A stretch of DNA of 42,450 bases from Acidobacteriota bacterium (lineage in GTDB: Bacteria; Acidobacteriota; Terriglobia; Terriglobales; Acidobacteriaceae). The notes beneath the pieces are model-generated. The model searched no databases and was not told the DNA's origin. It saw nothing but the letters and a program-made list of their open reading frames with translations. Positions 8,419 to 16,452 of the stretch are shown here, in pieces. Numbering within the stretch: position 1 is the stretch's first letter; each line of letters starts with the position of its first letter. The position numbers and the translations under genes were made by a program. Location: positions 1 through 42,450 of the forward strand of contig JAKBHH010000025.1 of the NCBI GenBank assembly GCA_021836865.1. Direction: 5' to 3'.

Positions 8419-8868
8419 ATGCAGACTGTATACGACGCGGCGGGTGGCATCGACGGGCTGCGCCGTCTTGCCGACGCCTGGCACCGTCGCGTGATGGCCG
8501 ATGACGTGGTCGCCCATGCGTTCAGCCATGGCTTTCACCCGCAGCATGTCGAGCGACTCGCCGCGTACTGGGCTGAGGCGCTCGGCGGCCCGAGCACGTA
8601 TTCCGATTCCTATGGTGATGAGACGACCGTCGTCAGGATGCACAGCGGGAACGGAGAGCATGATGAGATGGATCGCCGCGCGATCGCCTGCTTCGACCAG
8701 GCTCTGGCCGATGTTGGACTGGCCAGCGACAGCGCGTTGCGGCAAGTGCTGCACGACTACTTTGCCTGGGCGACCACGACAACGATGGCTCGCTACCACC
8801 AGTCCGCCGATGATGTGCCGAACGGCCTCAGCATCCCGCGATGGTCGTGGGACGGACTTCAGGCGTGA
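8419..8868 (+). CDS. group II truncated haemoglobin-like globin
   Basis: A 149-residue haem protein of the truncated haemoglobin family (YjbI/COG2346 type), which binds O2 or NO in the cytoplasm. The sequence 'HVERLAAYWAEALGGPSTYS' followed by a downstream 'HSGNGEHDEMDRRAI' is the strong family signature; the first His is the expected proximal-side landmark. I place the start at the ATG at 8419, where homology begins. The in-frame upstream extension to 8311 is Cys/Pro-rich and unlike any globin. A GGGGGAGG lies at 8394-8402, somewhat far (about 17 nt) from this ATG. The C-terminus continues past the globin core to '...IPRWSWDGLQA', which is common in this subgroup. It stands alone, 140 bp after the DUF58 gene, and probably has its own promoter. 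NO detoxification or oxygen sensing are the usual ideas; none is proven here. Confidence 0.88.
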   Translation: MQTVYDAAGGIDGLRRLADAWHRRVMADDVVAHAFSHGFHPQHVERLAAYWAEALGGPSTYSDSYGDETTVVRMHSGNGEHDEMDRRAIACFDQALADVGLASDSALRQVLHDYFAWATTTTMARYHQSADDVPNGLSIPRWSWDGLQA

Positions 8869-8928
8869 GGGCCGCAGCCAGGGTGGGATAGCAGGAACTT
8901 TTCCCGGCCCGAGCTTGTACCCTCCCGC

Positions 8929-8943
8929 CCAAGCGCAGCTTGG
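8929..8943. repeat. short perfect inverted repeat between convergent genes
   Basis: CCAAGC and GCTTGG are separated by three bases. The repeat lies between the 3' ends of the globin gene (plus) and the 49-aa gene (minus). It could act as a bidirectional transcript end, but neither strand has a T-tract after it. Confidence 0.3.
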
Positions 8944-8962
8944 ACGGGGCACAGCCTTGCAG

Positions 8963-9112
8963 TCACTTCCCCCTTGCGGATTTCCGCGCAGGCTGCCGCT
9001 TCCGATGTTTAGCTTGGGCTAGATCGGAGCCAGCGACACTACGAACAGTTTTGCTTTTGCTGGACCTGAGCAACTTGCTCGCCTTGCTTGCGTCTCTCTT
9101 CGATGTCGCCAT
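8963..9112 (-). CDS. 49-residue basic Lys/Ser/Ala-rich protein
   Basis: A short reading frame, translated by hand. It begins MATSKRDASKASKLLRSSKS and ends in a basic tail (KHRKRQPARKSARGK). A strong ribosome-binding sequence GGGAGGG (9121-9127) lies 8 nt before the ATG, and the gene starts 29 bp after the YwgA-like stop on the same strand, so it is probably the third gene of that operon. The pattern ASK-x-LR...SK...SVAGSxLAQ resembles a family of very small bacterial proteins that I recall as frequent but uncharacterised; I cannot confirm this without a search. The composition (about one third Lys/Arg, no hydrophobic core) suggests a nucleic-acid-binding or disordered peptide. A competing frame, 9039-9227, overlaps the YwgA-like gene by 86 bp and is less credible. 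Confidence 0.72.
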   Translation of the reverse strand: MATSKRDASKASKLLRSSKSKTVRSVAGSDLAQAKHRKRQPARKSARGK

Positions 9113-9141
9113 CTGAATAACCCTCCCTTCTTGCGAAGTCG

Positions 9142-9696
9142 CTAAATTGAGGCAAGAACCCCTTTGTGCTGGAGCGAGTCAACCGATCGCTCGATCTGCT
9201 CCAACGTAAAATGTGGCTTAATCTCATTCACCAAGCTAATGAGGTGAGCGCGCGCATCCGGCGGGCCTATTTCCGCGAACTCTCTATCGACATATATGAT
9301 CGTGCTTGCCAGCTCGAGGTCAGCGCTATTGAGGTTGCCAAACTCAGCAACAACCCAATCGACATCTTCTTTGTACCTGGTTAGGAATTCTCGTGCCTCG
9401 TCCTTGACCACCTCGGCGCCAGGCGCAGGATGAATCCTGTATCCGTAACCTCCATAGAACGAGACGGTGGTCGAAGAAACTAGATTCAAGGACTCGGCCA
9501 TGCTGAGATCGGACAGCACATCAGAATCGAACGGCCCATACGAATACATAGAGAAGCTGTAACCCAGCGGAACGTCCCGTAAGGTCTGGAGAAAATACAT
9601 ATACTTCATTAGCGCCGTTCTGCCGATATATCCGGCGGGGTGTTTTTCAGCGAGCACCGGAATCAAACCCAAGCGTGCCTTGTCGCGATTGTTCAC
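9142..9696 (-). CDS. YwgA-like protein (Panacea/SocA-related fold)
   Basis: A 184-residue protein resembling Bacillus YwgA. The stretch 'ALMKYMYFLQTLRDVPLGY' followed by 'YSYGPFDSDVLSDLSMAESL' and 'YGYRIHPAPGAE' is the pattern I associate with that family, which appears related to the DUF4065/Panacea antitoxin-like fold. The start is a GTG at 9696, supported by a perfect AGGAGG (9703-9708) at 6-nt spacing. It lies inside the end of the HD phosphohydrolase gene (50-bp overlap, different frame). In Bacillus subtilis ywgA and ywfO (an HD hydrolase) are also neighbours, so the pairing is conserved across phyla if the assignments hold. The gene is lower in GC than its surroundings (31/60 and 28/60 in the lines at 9481 and 9541). 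Function unknown; a regulator or neutraliser of the HD enzyme is a reasonable guess. Confidence 0.75.
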   Translation of the reverse strand: MNNRDKARLGLIPVLAEKHPAGYIGRTALMKYMYFLQTLRDVPLGYSFSMYSYGPFDSDVLSDLSMAESLNLVSSTTVSFYGGYGYRIHPAPGAEVVKDEAREFLTRYKEDVDWVVAEFGNLNSADLELASTIIYVDREFAEIGPPDARAHLISLVNEIKPHFTLEQIERSVDSLQHKGVLASI

Positions 9697-10966
9697 TTTC
9701 CACCTCCTCTCTGACGATGCTTCTCGCCTTTTCGGAATCCTCAGACCGCACGTAAAGCAGAACCTGATTATTCGCCTTCATGCTACGAACGACGTTCGAG
9801 TACCAGGAAAGGGGCTGAACCAATCCAGGGTCAGAATCGCTCACGATTGGGATGTCAGCAACCCCGGTTTTGTACCAGCTCTTTGAGGCTTCTTCTGTTG
9901 CTACAACCAACCTACCGAGTCGCAGTTTAATCTTCTCCAAAAAGGGAAGATCGCCGGGCCCAGGGATTTCCGGACTCTTGAATACTATTCGGTAATGGTT
10001 GCGGTCAACGAGCCTCTTACCATGTTCACCACCTCTGCCCGCGTGCAATTCACCCAGAACCCTCCAATCGTCCCATCTCAGGAACTCATCTAACTCCCCA
10101 CCAACCGGCCGAGGGAATTTTCCCCTTGGGAGAATCTCAGAAAGGGCGCCCTTCAGATGTATGTCATATGCGACGCGAGTCTTGTGGAAGTAAACCTGAG
10201 TGAACATAAAATACCGCGCGAGTACCAGCCCTTCGGCAGCGTGCCAACCTCCTTCGGAAAAGCCAAGCCGTGGAGCGCGCCCTCGGGTTCCCCTAATCGC
10301 CACGATGGTATTGGAAACACGGTTCAGATCAAATCTCCCGTACTGAACCCCGGCATGATGGGAATCGCGCAGCAAATAGTCCATCCTGTCCGCATCCATC
10401 TGGCCATCGAGCAAGTCGCGCCAAAATAGGGTTTGCTTTGCCTTGGTACTCCCCTCTAGCAGGGCAGCGACGTCTTCCGCCCTAAATCCGTAGTTAGCCG
10501 TGTTGAGGGGGTGGTTCTCAATCACCTCGCGAAACTGTGTGCGGACGATCGCAGCTGAGTATTGCTCGTGCTGGAACTTCGCACCCTTCTCGTTCTCCGG
10601 GAAAAGCTCCTCCGACGCATGGGAAAACGGCGAGTGCCCTACGTCATGCAAAAGTGCTGCAATTCGAATTAGCTGCTCATCGCGCTTCAATCCCTCGGGC
10701 GTATACCCAAACTCGTCCCGCAAGACATCAAGCGACCTGGAACTGATCGCATTGTAAAGTCGCGAGATGACGTGCATAACTCCGAGCGAGTGCTCGAACC
10801 TGGTGTGCATCGCCCCCGGATATACTTGGTCAGTCCATGCAAGTTGCCTGATGCGCCTCAACCGCTGAAATGCTGGCTTGTCGACAATCTCCCGCTCCCA
10901 ATTATTCAGGCTAATGAAGCCATGCACTGGGCATCGGATCTCGTATGTTTTGTGAAGGTCACTCAA
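9647..10966 (-). CDS. HD-superfamily phosphohydrolase, SAMHD1/YwfO-like (predicted dNTPase)
   Basis: A 439-residue metal-dependent phosphohydrolase. The HD metal-binding set is complete: H59 (in TRFEHS), H107-D108 (in LLHDVGHSPFSH) and D191 in 'DADRMDYLLRDSHHAG', the last very close to the equivalent stretch of SAMHD1. The N-terminal 'YEIRCPVHGFISLN' also matches the conserved start of SAMHD1/YwfO proteins. Members of this group remove triphosphate from dNTPs; whether this one does, and which nucleotide it prefers, is not visible. The start is taken as TTG at 10966 because the conserved N-terminal motif begins at residue 8 and no in-frame ATG precedes it. It is the first gene of a lower-GC three-gene cassette and overlaps the YwgA-like gene by 50 bp. 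Related dGTPases protect bacteria against phage by draining dNTPs, so a defence role is possible. Confidence 0.88.
   Translation of the reverse strand: MSDLHKTYEIRCPVHGFISLNNWEREIVDKPAFQRLRRIRQLAWTDQVYPGAMHTRFEHSLGVMHVISRLYNAISSRSLDVLRDEFGYTPEGLKRDEQLIRIAALLHDVGHSPFSHASEELFPENEKGAKFQHEQYSAAIVRTQFREVIENHPLNTANYGFRAEDVAALLEGSTKAKQTLFWRDLLDGQMDADRMDYLLRDSHHAGVQYGRFDLNRVSNTIVAIRGTRGRAPRLGFSEGGWHAAEGLVLARYFMFTQVYFHKTRVAYDIHLKGALSEILPRGKFPRPVGGELDEFLRWDDWRVLGELHAGRGGEHGKRLVDRNHYRIVFKSPEIPGPGDLPFLEKIKLRLGRLVVATEEASKSWYKTGVADIPIVSDSDPGLVQPLSWYSNVVRSMKANNQVLLYVRSEDSEKARSIVREEVESEQSRQGTLGFDSGAR
9703..9708 (-). promoter_or_regulatory. AGGAGG ribosome-binding site of the YwgA-like gene
   Basis: A perfect AGGAGG on the minus strand, 6 nt before the GTG at 9696 and inside the coding end of the HD gene. 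It decides the start of the downstream gene and shows that the overlap is a real dicistronic junction rather than a frameshift. Confidence 0.7.
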
Positions 10967-10978
10967 GCTGATTGTGCC

Positions 10979-11007
10979 ATGATAGGCTAATCATAGGCGA
11001 AAGGCAA
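10979..11007 (-). promoter_or_regulatory. candidate sigma-70-type promoter of the HD/YwgA cassette
   Basis: On the minus strand TTGCCT (11002-11007) and TATCAT (10979-10984) are separated by exactly 17 nt. Transcription would start only a few bases before the TTG codon at 10966, giving an almost leaderless mRNA. Matches are 4/6 and 5/6 to the consensus; no experimental support. Confidence 0.35.
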
Positions 11008-11224
11008 GCGAAAATACTAAGAGAATCTAAGGGAAAACTCCGTCTTTCTCCGGTATTTGGCCCCTTCATAACGGCTATGGCATCAGCTTAGTAATGAGAA
11101 ACGCCCATCGAGCCAGGATTCCGCGCTCCGGGCGAGTGACCGACAAATCTGAAGTTGCGGCTTTGCGCTCTTCGCGGGGGTCAGAGCGGGAGGGTGACGA
11201 AGACCACGGCGTGGATGCCGGGCG

Positions 11225-12244
11225 TCAGGCTTCTACTTCCGCGGGCCGCAACCGTTTTGCCAAGGCCCACTTGAGTTCTTCGACGCCTTCGCCGGTGACG
11301 GCGGAGATGGCGTGGAACTCGAGCTTGCGGCGTTTGGCGTGCGCGGAGAGCTTCTTCAGCTTGTCGGGATTGGCGGCGTCGATCTTGGTGGCGACGACGA
11401 TCATGGGCTTGTCTTCCAGGCCGTGGCCGAAGCCGGCCAGTTCCTGGTTGATGACCTTGAAGTCTTCCACCGAGTCGGGACGGCCCGAGGCATCCGAGAC
11501 ATCGACCAGATGCACCAGCAGCCGGGTGCGCTCGATGTGGCGGAGGAACTGGACGCCAAGGCCCTGGCCCAGATGCGCGCCTTCGATGAGGCCGGGCATG
11601 TCCGCGACGACGAAGGATTCCCGCTCCGGCTCCTCGCCGACGCTGACCACGCCGAGGTTGGGCTCGAGCGTGGTGAAAGGATAGTCGGCGATTTTGGGTT
11701 TGGCAGCGGAGATGCGGGAGATGAGCGTGGACTTGCCCGCGTTGGGATAGCCGACGAGACCCACATCGGCCAGCAGCTTCAGCTCGAGGCGAAGCTGGCG
11801 CTCTTCGCCGGGGCGGCCCAGCTCATGCTCGCGCGGGGCCTGGTGGGTGCTGGTGGCGAAGTGCTGGTTGCCGCGCCCGCCGCGCCCGCCTTTGGCGATG
11901 ATGATGCGCTCGTCAGGCGTGGAGAAGTCATGCACCAGCTCGCCGGTCTCCTGGTCATAGACCGATGTGCCTACGGGCACCTGCAGGATGATGGAGTTTC
12001 CGTCGAGGCCGGTGCAGTTGGAACCCATGCCGTGCTCGCCGCGCTGGGCCTTGTGCTCGGGGTTGTAGCGGAAATGGATGAGCGTGTTGTGGCGTTGGGA
12101 GGAAACCATGACCACGTCTCCGCCGCGTCCGCCGTCGCCGCCGGAGGGACCGCCGCGGGGGACGAATTTTTCGCGGCGGAAGGCCATGCAGCCGTTGCCG
12201 CCGTCGCCGGCCTTGACGCGAATTCGAGCTTCATCGATGAACAT
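11225..12244 (-). CDS. obgE: Obg-family GTPase (ribosome assembly)
   Basis: A 339-residue GTPase of the Obg/CgtA family, which binds the 50S subunit and couples guanine-nucleotide levels to ribosome maturation. The glycine-rich Obg fold occupies residues 1-158 (e.g. '[17 protein letters not shown]', [12 protein letters not shown], '[12 protein letters not shown]'). The G domain follows, with G1 GYPNAGKS (165-172), the switch-I TT (191-192), G3 DMPG (215-218) and G4 TKID (286-289, with Thr where most GTPases have Asn) before 'ISAVTGEG'. The start is the ATG at 12244 ([10 protein letters not shown]), the universal N-terminus; the in-frame GTG/ATG region further upstream adds 13 unconserved residues. 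The C-terminal OCT domain is missing, as in many short Obg proteins. rplU and rpmA, often upstream, are not here. Confidence 0.97.
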   Translation of the reverse strand: MFIDEARIRVKAGDGGNGCMAFRREKFVPRGGPSGGDGGRGGDVVMVSSQRHNTLIHFRYNPEHKAQRGEHGMGSNCTGLDGNSIILQVPVGTSVYDQETGELVHDFSTPDERIIIAKGGRGGRGNQHFATSTHQAPREHELGRPGEERQLRLELKLLADVGLVGYPNAGKSTLISRISAAKPKIADYPFTTLEPNLGVVSVGEEPERESFVVADMPGLIEGAHLGQGLGVQFLRHIERTRLLVHLVDVSDASGRPDSVEDFKVINQELAGFGHGLEDKPMIVVATKIDAANPDKLKKLSAHAKRRKLEFHAISAVTGEGVEELKWALAKRLRPAEVEA

Positions 12245-12593
12245 GGGCACCCGCTGTCCGGTGTGTCGCAGGAGACGGGCCAAAGCGCGGCACGCCTGAC
12301 CGCCCTGACATCACTGGAACCTCTTTCCAGTGTAACGAATGAGGCTGGAATCGATGCGGAAGGCGCGATCCCACGGAGGTAACCTAAAAATCCTTTAAGA
12401 AGGCGCAGGGTTCATTAGAATCCCTTAAAATCCTAGGTAACTTCACTGTACGGACACACAGACACGCCAAACAGGGGGAGATTCTCGTCTTCCGGCGCAG
12501 ATTGAGTGGATAGTCCAATCGGAACCCGCCGGAAGAGCGGGCCGCGCAGGGAGAGTGTGCATTTCCCAGGGTCTGCCGCGAGACGGTTGCTCG
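12245..12593. other. 349-bp divergent intergenic region, obgE / TonB receptor
   Basis: No credible gene. It must hold the promoters of obgE (leftward) and of the TonB receptor (rightward). It contains a perfect 8-bp inverted repeat (12312-12332) and an AT-richer block around 12385-12445 with repeated CCTTTAAG/CCCTTAAAA-like words that could be the receptor promoter. I could not pick a convincing -35/-10 pair. Confidence 0.6.
12312..12332. repeat. perfect 8-bp inverted repeat upstream of obgE
   Basis: CACTGGAA and TTCCAGTG are separated by CCTCT. The repeat is centred about 78 bp upstream of the obgE start. It may be an operator or a leader hairpin of obgE. No T-run follows on either strand, so it is not an intrinsic terminator. 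Confidence 0.5.
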
Positions 12594-15500
12594 ATGGCAG
12601 GACGGAGTTGGTTGAGGACCGTGGCAGTGGCCGCGCTGATGACGATGCTCAGCGCGGGCGGGGTTTTACACGCGCAAACCGCGCCCGGCACGCTCACGGG
12701 ACGGTTGACAGACCTTTATTCCAGACCCCTGAGCGGCGTGACGGTGATCGTCCGCAACGAGGCAACGGGCGCGGAAACGCGCACCACCACAACCAAGAGC
12801 GGGGTCTACCGGTTCCCTGCGCTTGCGCCCGGCGAGTACACGCTGGACGCGGAGAGCAAGCAACTGGGCCGCGGGCAAGTGGAAGGCATCGTCGTGGCGG
12901 CGGGCCACGAAGCTCGCGTGCAGGCCGCTCTCGCCTTGCAGAAGACTGCGCCGCCGGAATTGCCCGTACGGGCCGCCGTGCCGGTCACACCGCGCGCGAC
13001 AGGCCCGGCCGCAGTTGTGCCGATTGCGGTGAAGGCGGAGACGCCGGCTTTGCCCGTGCCCTTCCATACGGGATCGCCGCAGTTGATTCCCCAGGTTGTC
13101 GCACCTGCCGTGAGCGTCGCGCTTGCGGAAGAAAGCATGGGAGCGCTGCCCTTGCGCGGACAGGCGAGCGCGTATGGCATGGCTGCGGCTCCGCGCGCTC
13201 CGGCGCGAGCGCCGCATGTTGCAGAGGCCGCAAAGGCGCCGCAGCCGCCGAACGCCGCACCCGGAGCGCAGGCGGTGACTCCGTCCGCGAATTCGACCGC
13301 GATTGCGCGAGGCACGACGTTGACCGCGGCGCAATTGCAGGCTCTGCCGCTGGCGGGGCGCAATTGGCAGAACTTTGTGCTGGACACGCCTCCGGCGGCC
13401 AGCACGTCGAACGGCGAGGTCCAGTCGTCTCCGCGCGGCGGCGAAGAGCCTGCGGCCAACACGGTGGATGGAGCCAGCATCCGGCTGGCCTTTGGCGGCT
13501 CCGGAGTGGGCCGGATGCATGGGCGCAGTGCGGCGCTGATTGGTCCCGGCGCGAATGAGGCGGCGATTCGCGAGGTGCAGTCCGTGGCGAGTGCCACCGG
13601 CGTGGAAGGCAGCGATGCAGCCGGCCGGGGCGCGAACGAGCAGACCGAGCGCGGCACCAACCGGCTGCACGGCCAGGCCTTCGTCTTTGATCGCGACAAC
13701 CTGTGGGGAGCGCAGAATCCATTTACCCAGTGGGTACAGCAGACCGCGCCGGCGGGCCTGGCCACCATTCCCACGTTTACTCCGGACCCGTACACGCCGC
13801 GCGACCGGGCGATTACGTGGGGCTTTGGCGCGGGCGGGCGCTTCCGGCGCCGGCGGCTCTTCTGGTTTGCGGCCTTCGACAGCTACCATCGCAATGATGC
13901 GGGCGTCTCCATGGTGCGCCACCCGGAGAACTTTTTTGCGCAGCCGGCGAACGACCAGATGCAGGTGTTGAGCGCGCGCCTGGGCCTGAGCAGCGCGGAC
14001 CCGGTGTCAGCGGGCGTAGCGGCTTTCACGCCGATGCTGCAAGCGCTGGCGGGCCTGCTTGGGCCGGCGCCGCGCACCTCCGCGCAATGGACCGGCTTTG
14101 CCCGTGCCGATTGGCAGGCGACGGAGCGGCACCGCTTTACGCTGGAAGGCACCGGCGCTGAGCGGGATGCGCCGGGCGGCGGCATGACGCGCGCCTCGGA
14201 GATGTTCGGCAATCGCAGCTATGGGTCGAGCTATGCCATGGAGCAGTGGGTGCTGGGCCGCTGGGAGGCCTTCGTCACTCCCAACCTGCTGGCCGTGACG
14301 CAGGGTTCCTTTGGACACCAGAACCTGACCATGCCGCCGGAGAGCCCTTCTGCCTTCGAAAAGACTCTGAACATCAATGCGTGGGGTCAGTTGCCGCAGA
14401 TCCGCGTGGACTCGCGTTACGGCTTCACCATCGGCAACCCCTCGCGCTTCGGCGCGGGCAGTTATCCCGACGAGCATCTCTACCAGGCACAGGAGCAACT
14501 GGATTGGGCGCATGGACCGCTGATGATCAAAGGCGGCTTTGAGGTGAACCACAACTCGGACGCGACCAGCCTGTTGCGCAATCGGACCGGAACCTACGAC
14601 TACTACAGCCTGGACAACTTTGCGTCCGACGCGCTGGCCTTTGCGGCCTTTGGCATTGGTGGACAGTTGAACCCGATGGACCAGCACAACTGCGACGAGA
14701 CGGGCCGGGTGTGGCGGGACTCGGCGGGCACGCTGCGCGGGCTGGGTTATCTGCCCTGCTATACGTATTACTCGCAGACCATGGGCCCCAGCAACTGGTG
14801 GCTCAGCACCAATGACTGGGCCAGCTATGGGACGGCGCAATGGCAGCCGCGGAAGCAGCTCGCGCTTACGCTGGCCATGCGCTGGGAGCGGCAGCAGATG
14901 CCGCCGCCCATCGCCCGGCTCAAGAATCCGGACCTGCCGCTGACGGAGACTGTGCCGAGCCTCGGCAACCAGTGGGGCCCGCGCGCGAGCCTGGCGTGGG
15001 GCACGGAGCACAGCCGCTGGCCGGTGCTGCGTCTCGGTTACGGCATGTATTTTGGCCGCACGCCCAACCTGACGATTGAAAACACGCTCACGCAGACCGG
15101 CTCACTGAACGGCGACCTTTACTTCTTCATGCGGCCCACGGACAATCTCGCGGCGGGCGGCGCGCCGCCTTTCCCCTATGTGCTTTCAGGAGAGCCGTCC
15201 ACGGTGGTGATGCCGGGGGCGGTCGAGTTCTCGCCCAACTTCCGCAACGGGCAGGTGCATCAGGCGCAGGCCACTGTCGAGGAAAATCTCCCCGGCCGCG
15301 TGTTGGTAGATGCAGGCGCGGAGATGAGTCTTGCGCGCCATCTTCCGGTCACGATCGACGCCAACATCGATCCTGCCATGAATCCCAGGACGATTACCTA
15401 TGCCGTGGTGGATGGCAACGGCTCCGGGCCGCTGAAGACCTCGCAGATCACGGTGCCGTTCTTCGCTTCATGGCCCTCGTCCGCGTCGCCCACCGGTTTC

Positions 15501-16295
15501 AGCGGGCATCTAAATCCCCACTACCAGCAGGTGACGGAGATCTTCAGCCGCGCCAACTCGACCTATGAGGCAGCCACGTTGCGTCTCACGCGCTACGGGC
15601 TCTACGGCCTGGCGCTGCATGTGCGCTACGACTATGCGCACGCCATGGACTGGAACCCGAGTGAAAGCGTGTGGAACTATGGCAGCAGCGTCTTTGATCC
15701 CACCGACTTTCGCGCGGAGTATGGCAACAGCAGCCTGGATGTGCGCCACACCGCTTCTGTCTCCGTGGTATGGGAGCCGCGCTGGAAGCTGCGGCATCGC
15801 GCGGCGCAGTTTGGCAATGGATGGATGCTTTCGGGGATCGGCTACATTCACAGCGGACTGCCTTACTCGATGCGGACCGCGGGCTCGCTGGCCAAGGAGT
15901 TCGACATGTCCGGCACAGCCATCGTAGGGCTGGCGCAGGGCATGAACGGTTACGGCGGCGACAATCGCGTCTATGGCGTGGGGCGCAACACCTTCCGCTA
16001 CCCCGCCGCGTGGAAGGCAGACATGCACCTGAGCAAGCGCTTCAACCTGGGGGAGATGCGCCAACTGGAGATGCTGGCCGAGACCTTCAACCTCTTCAAT
16101 CATCAAAATGTTACGGAGTTGGAAACAGTCGGCTACACGATTCGGCCAGGCACTGCAACCGGCGGGCTGCCTTCGCTCAACTTTCTCACCGGCCTCAAGA
16201 CCGGGCAGACCGAGTTCGGCCAGCCGCTGAATATCAATGCGACGAACTTTTATCGTGAGCGGCAGATTCAGTTTGGGATGAGGATGCGTTTCTAA
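12594..16295 (+). CDS. Oar-like TonB-dependent receptor with carboxypeptidase-regulatory domain
   Basis: A 1233-residue outer-membrane protein. From the ATG at 12594 a signal peptide is obvious (cleavage after LHA, residue 27); the GTG at 12555 would only add polar residues. Residues about 32-115 form a carboxypeptidase-regulatory-like beta-sandwich ('GTLTGRLTDLYSRPLSGV', 'SGVYRFPALAPGEYTL'). An unusually long Ala/Pro-rich linker (about 120-250) follows, then a plug-like region with 'LQALPLAGRNWQNF' and 'VDGASIRLAFGG', and a long beta-barrel. The protein ends in Phe (QFGMRMRF), the signal for BAM-mediated insertion. Receptors of this build are expanded in Acidobacteria and probably import glycans or other large substrates; the ligand here is unknown. 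It stands alone upstream of the VOC gene (157-bp gap). Confidence 0.92.
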   Translation: MAGRSWLRTVAVAALMTMLSAGGVLHAQTAPGTLTGRLTDLYSRPLSGVTVIVRNEATGAETRTTTTKSGVYRFPALAPGEYTLDAESKQLGRGQVEGIVVAAGHEARVQAALALQKTAPPELPVRAAVPVTPRATGPAAVVPIAVKAETPALPVPFHTGSPQLIPQVVAPAVSVALAEESMGALPLRGQASAYGMAAAPRAPARAPHVAEAAKAPQPPNAAPGAQAVTPSANSTAIARGTTLTAAQLQALPLAGRNWQNFVLDTPPAASTSNGEVQSSPRGGEEPAANTVDGASIRLAFGGSGVGRMHGRSAALIGPGANEAAIREVQSVASATGVEGSDAAGRGANEQTERGTNRLHGQAFVFDRDNLWGAQNPFTQWVQQTAPAGLATIPTFTPDPYTPRDRAITWGFGAGGRFRRRRLFWFAAFDSYHRNDAGVSMVRHPENFFAQPANDQMQVLSARLGLSSADPVSAGVAAFTPMLQALAGLLGPAPRTSAQWTGFARADWQATERHRFTLEGTGAERDAPGGGMTRASEMFGNRSYGSSYAMEQWVLGRWEAFVTPNLLAVTQGSFGHQNLTMPPESPSAFEKTLNINAWGQLPQIRVDSRYGFTIGNPSRFGAGSYPDEHLYQAQEQLDWAHGPLMIKGGFEVNHNSDATSLLRNRTGTYDYYSLDNFASDALAFAAFGIGGQLNPMDQHNCDETGRVWRDSAGTLRGLGYLPCYTYYSQTMGPSNWWLSTNDWASYGTAQWQPRKQLALTLAMRWERQQMPPPIARLKNPDLPLTETVPSLGNQWGPRASLAWGTEHSRWPVLRLGYGMYFGRTPNLTIENTLTQTGSLNGDLYFFMRPTDNLAAGGAPPFPYVLSGEPSTVVMPGAVEFSPNFRNGQVHQAQATVEENLPGRVLVDAGAEMSLARHLPVTIDANIDPAMNPRTITYAVVDGNGSGPLKTSQITVPFFASWPSSASPTGFSGHLNPHYQQVTEIFSRANSTYEAATLRLTRYGLYGLALHVRYDYAHAMDWNPSESVWNYGSSVFDPTDFRAEYGNSSLDVRHTASVSVVWEPRWKLRHRAAQFGNGWMLSGIGYIHSGLPYSMRTAGSLAKEFDMSGTAIVGLAQGMNGYGGDNRVYGVGRNTFRYPAAWKADMHLSKRFNLGEMRQLEMLAETFNLFNHQNVTELETVGYTIRPGTATGGLPSLNFLTGLKTGQTEFGQPLNINATNFYRERQIQFGMRMRF

Positions 16296-16452
16296 GCAGA
16301 CCGCTGCGGCCGGTTTGCCCGCGCACCCTCGTGGTAGATTGGGCAGGAGCGAATGGAAGGCCGGGACCGCTGCGGCTTACGAGCCATCTCACTCCTCGCC
16401 GTTTTCCCATAGGCGACGCGTGGAGCGCCGCTGCCCGGCGGAAGGCAATGCT

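Noticed and set aside
9039-9227. 62-residue minus-strand frame
   Set aside because: Overlaps the YwgA-like gene by 86 bp and lacks a ribosome-binding site; the 49-aa frame is better supported.
11312-12382. Plus-strand frame of 356 residues
   Set aside because: Antisense to obgE.
12666-13922. Minus-strand frame of 418 residues
   Set aside because: Antisense to the TonB receptor; Arg/His-rich shadow of GC-rich coding DNA.
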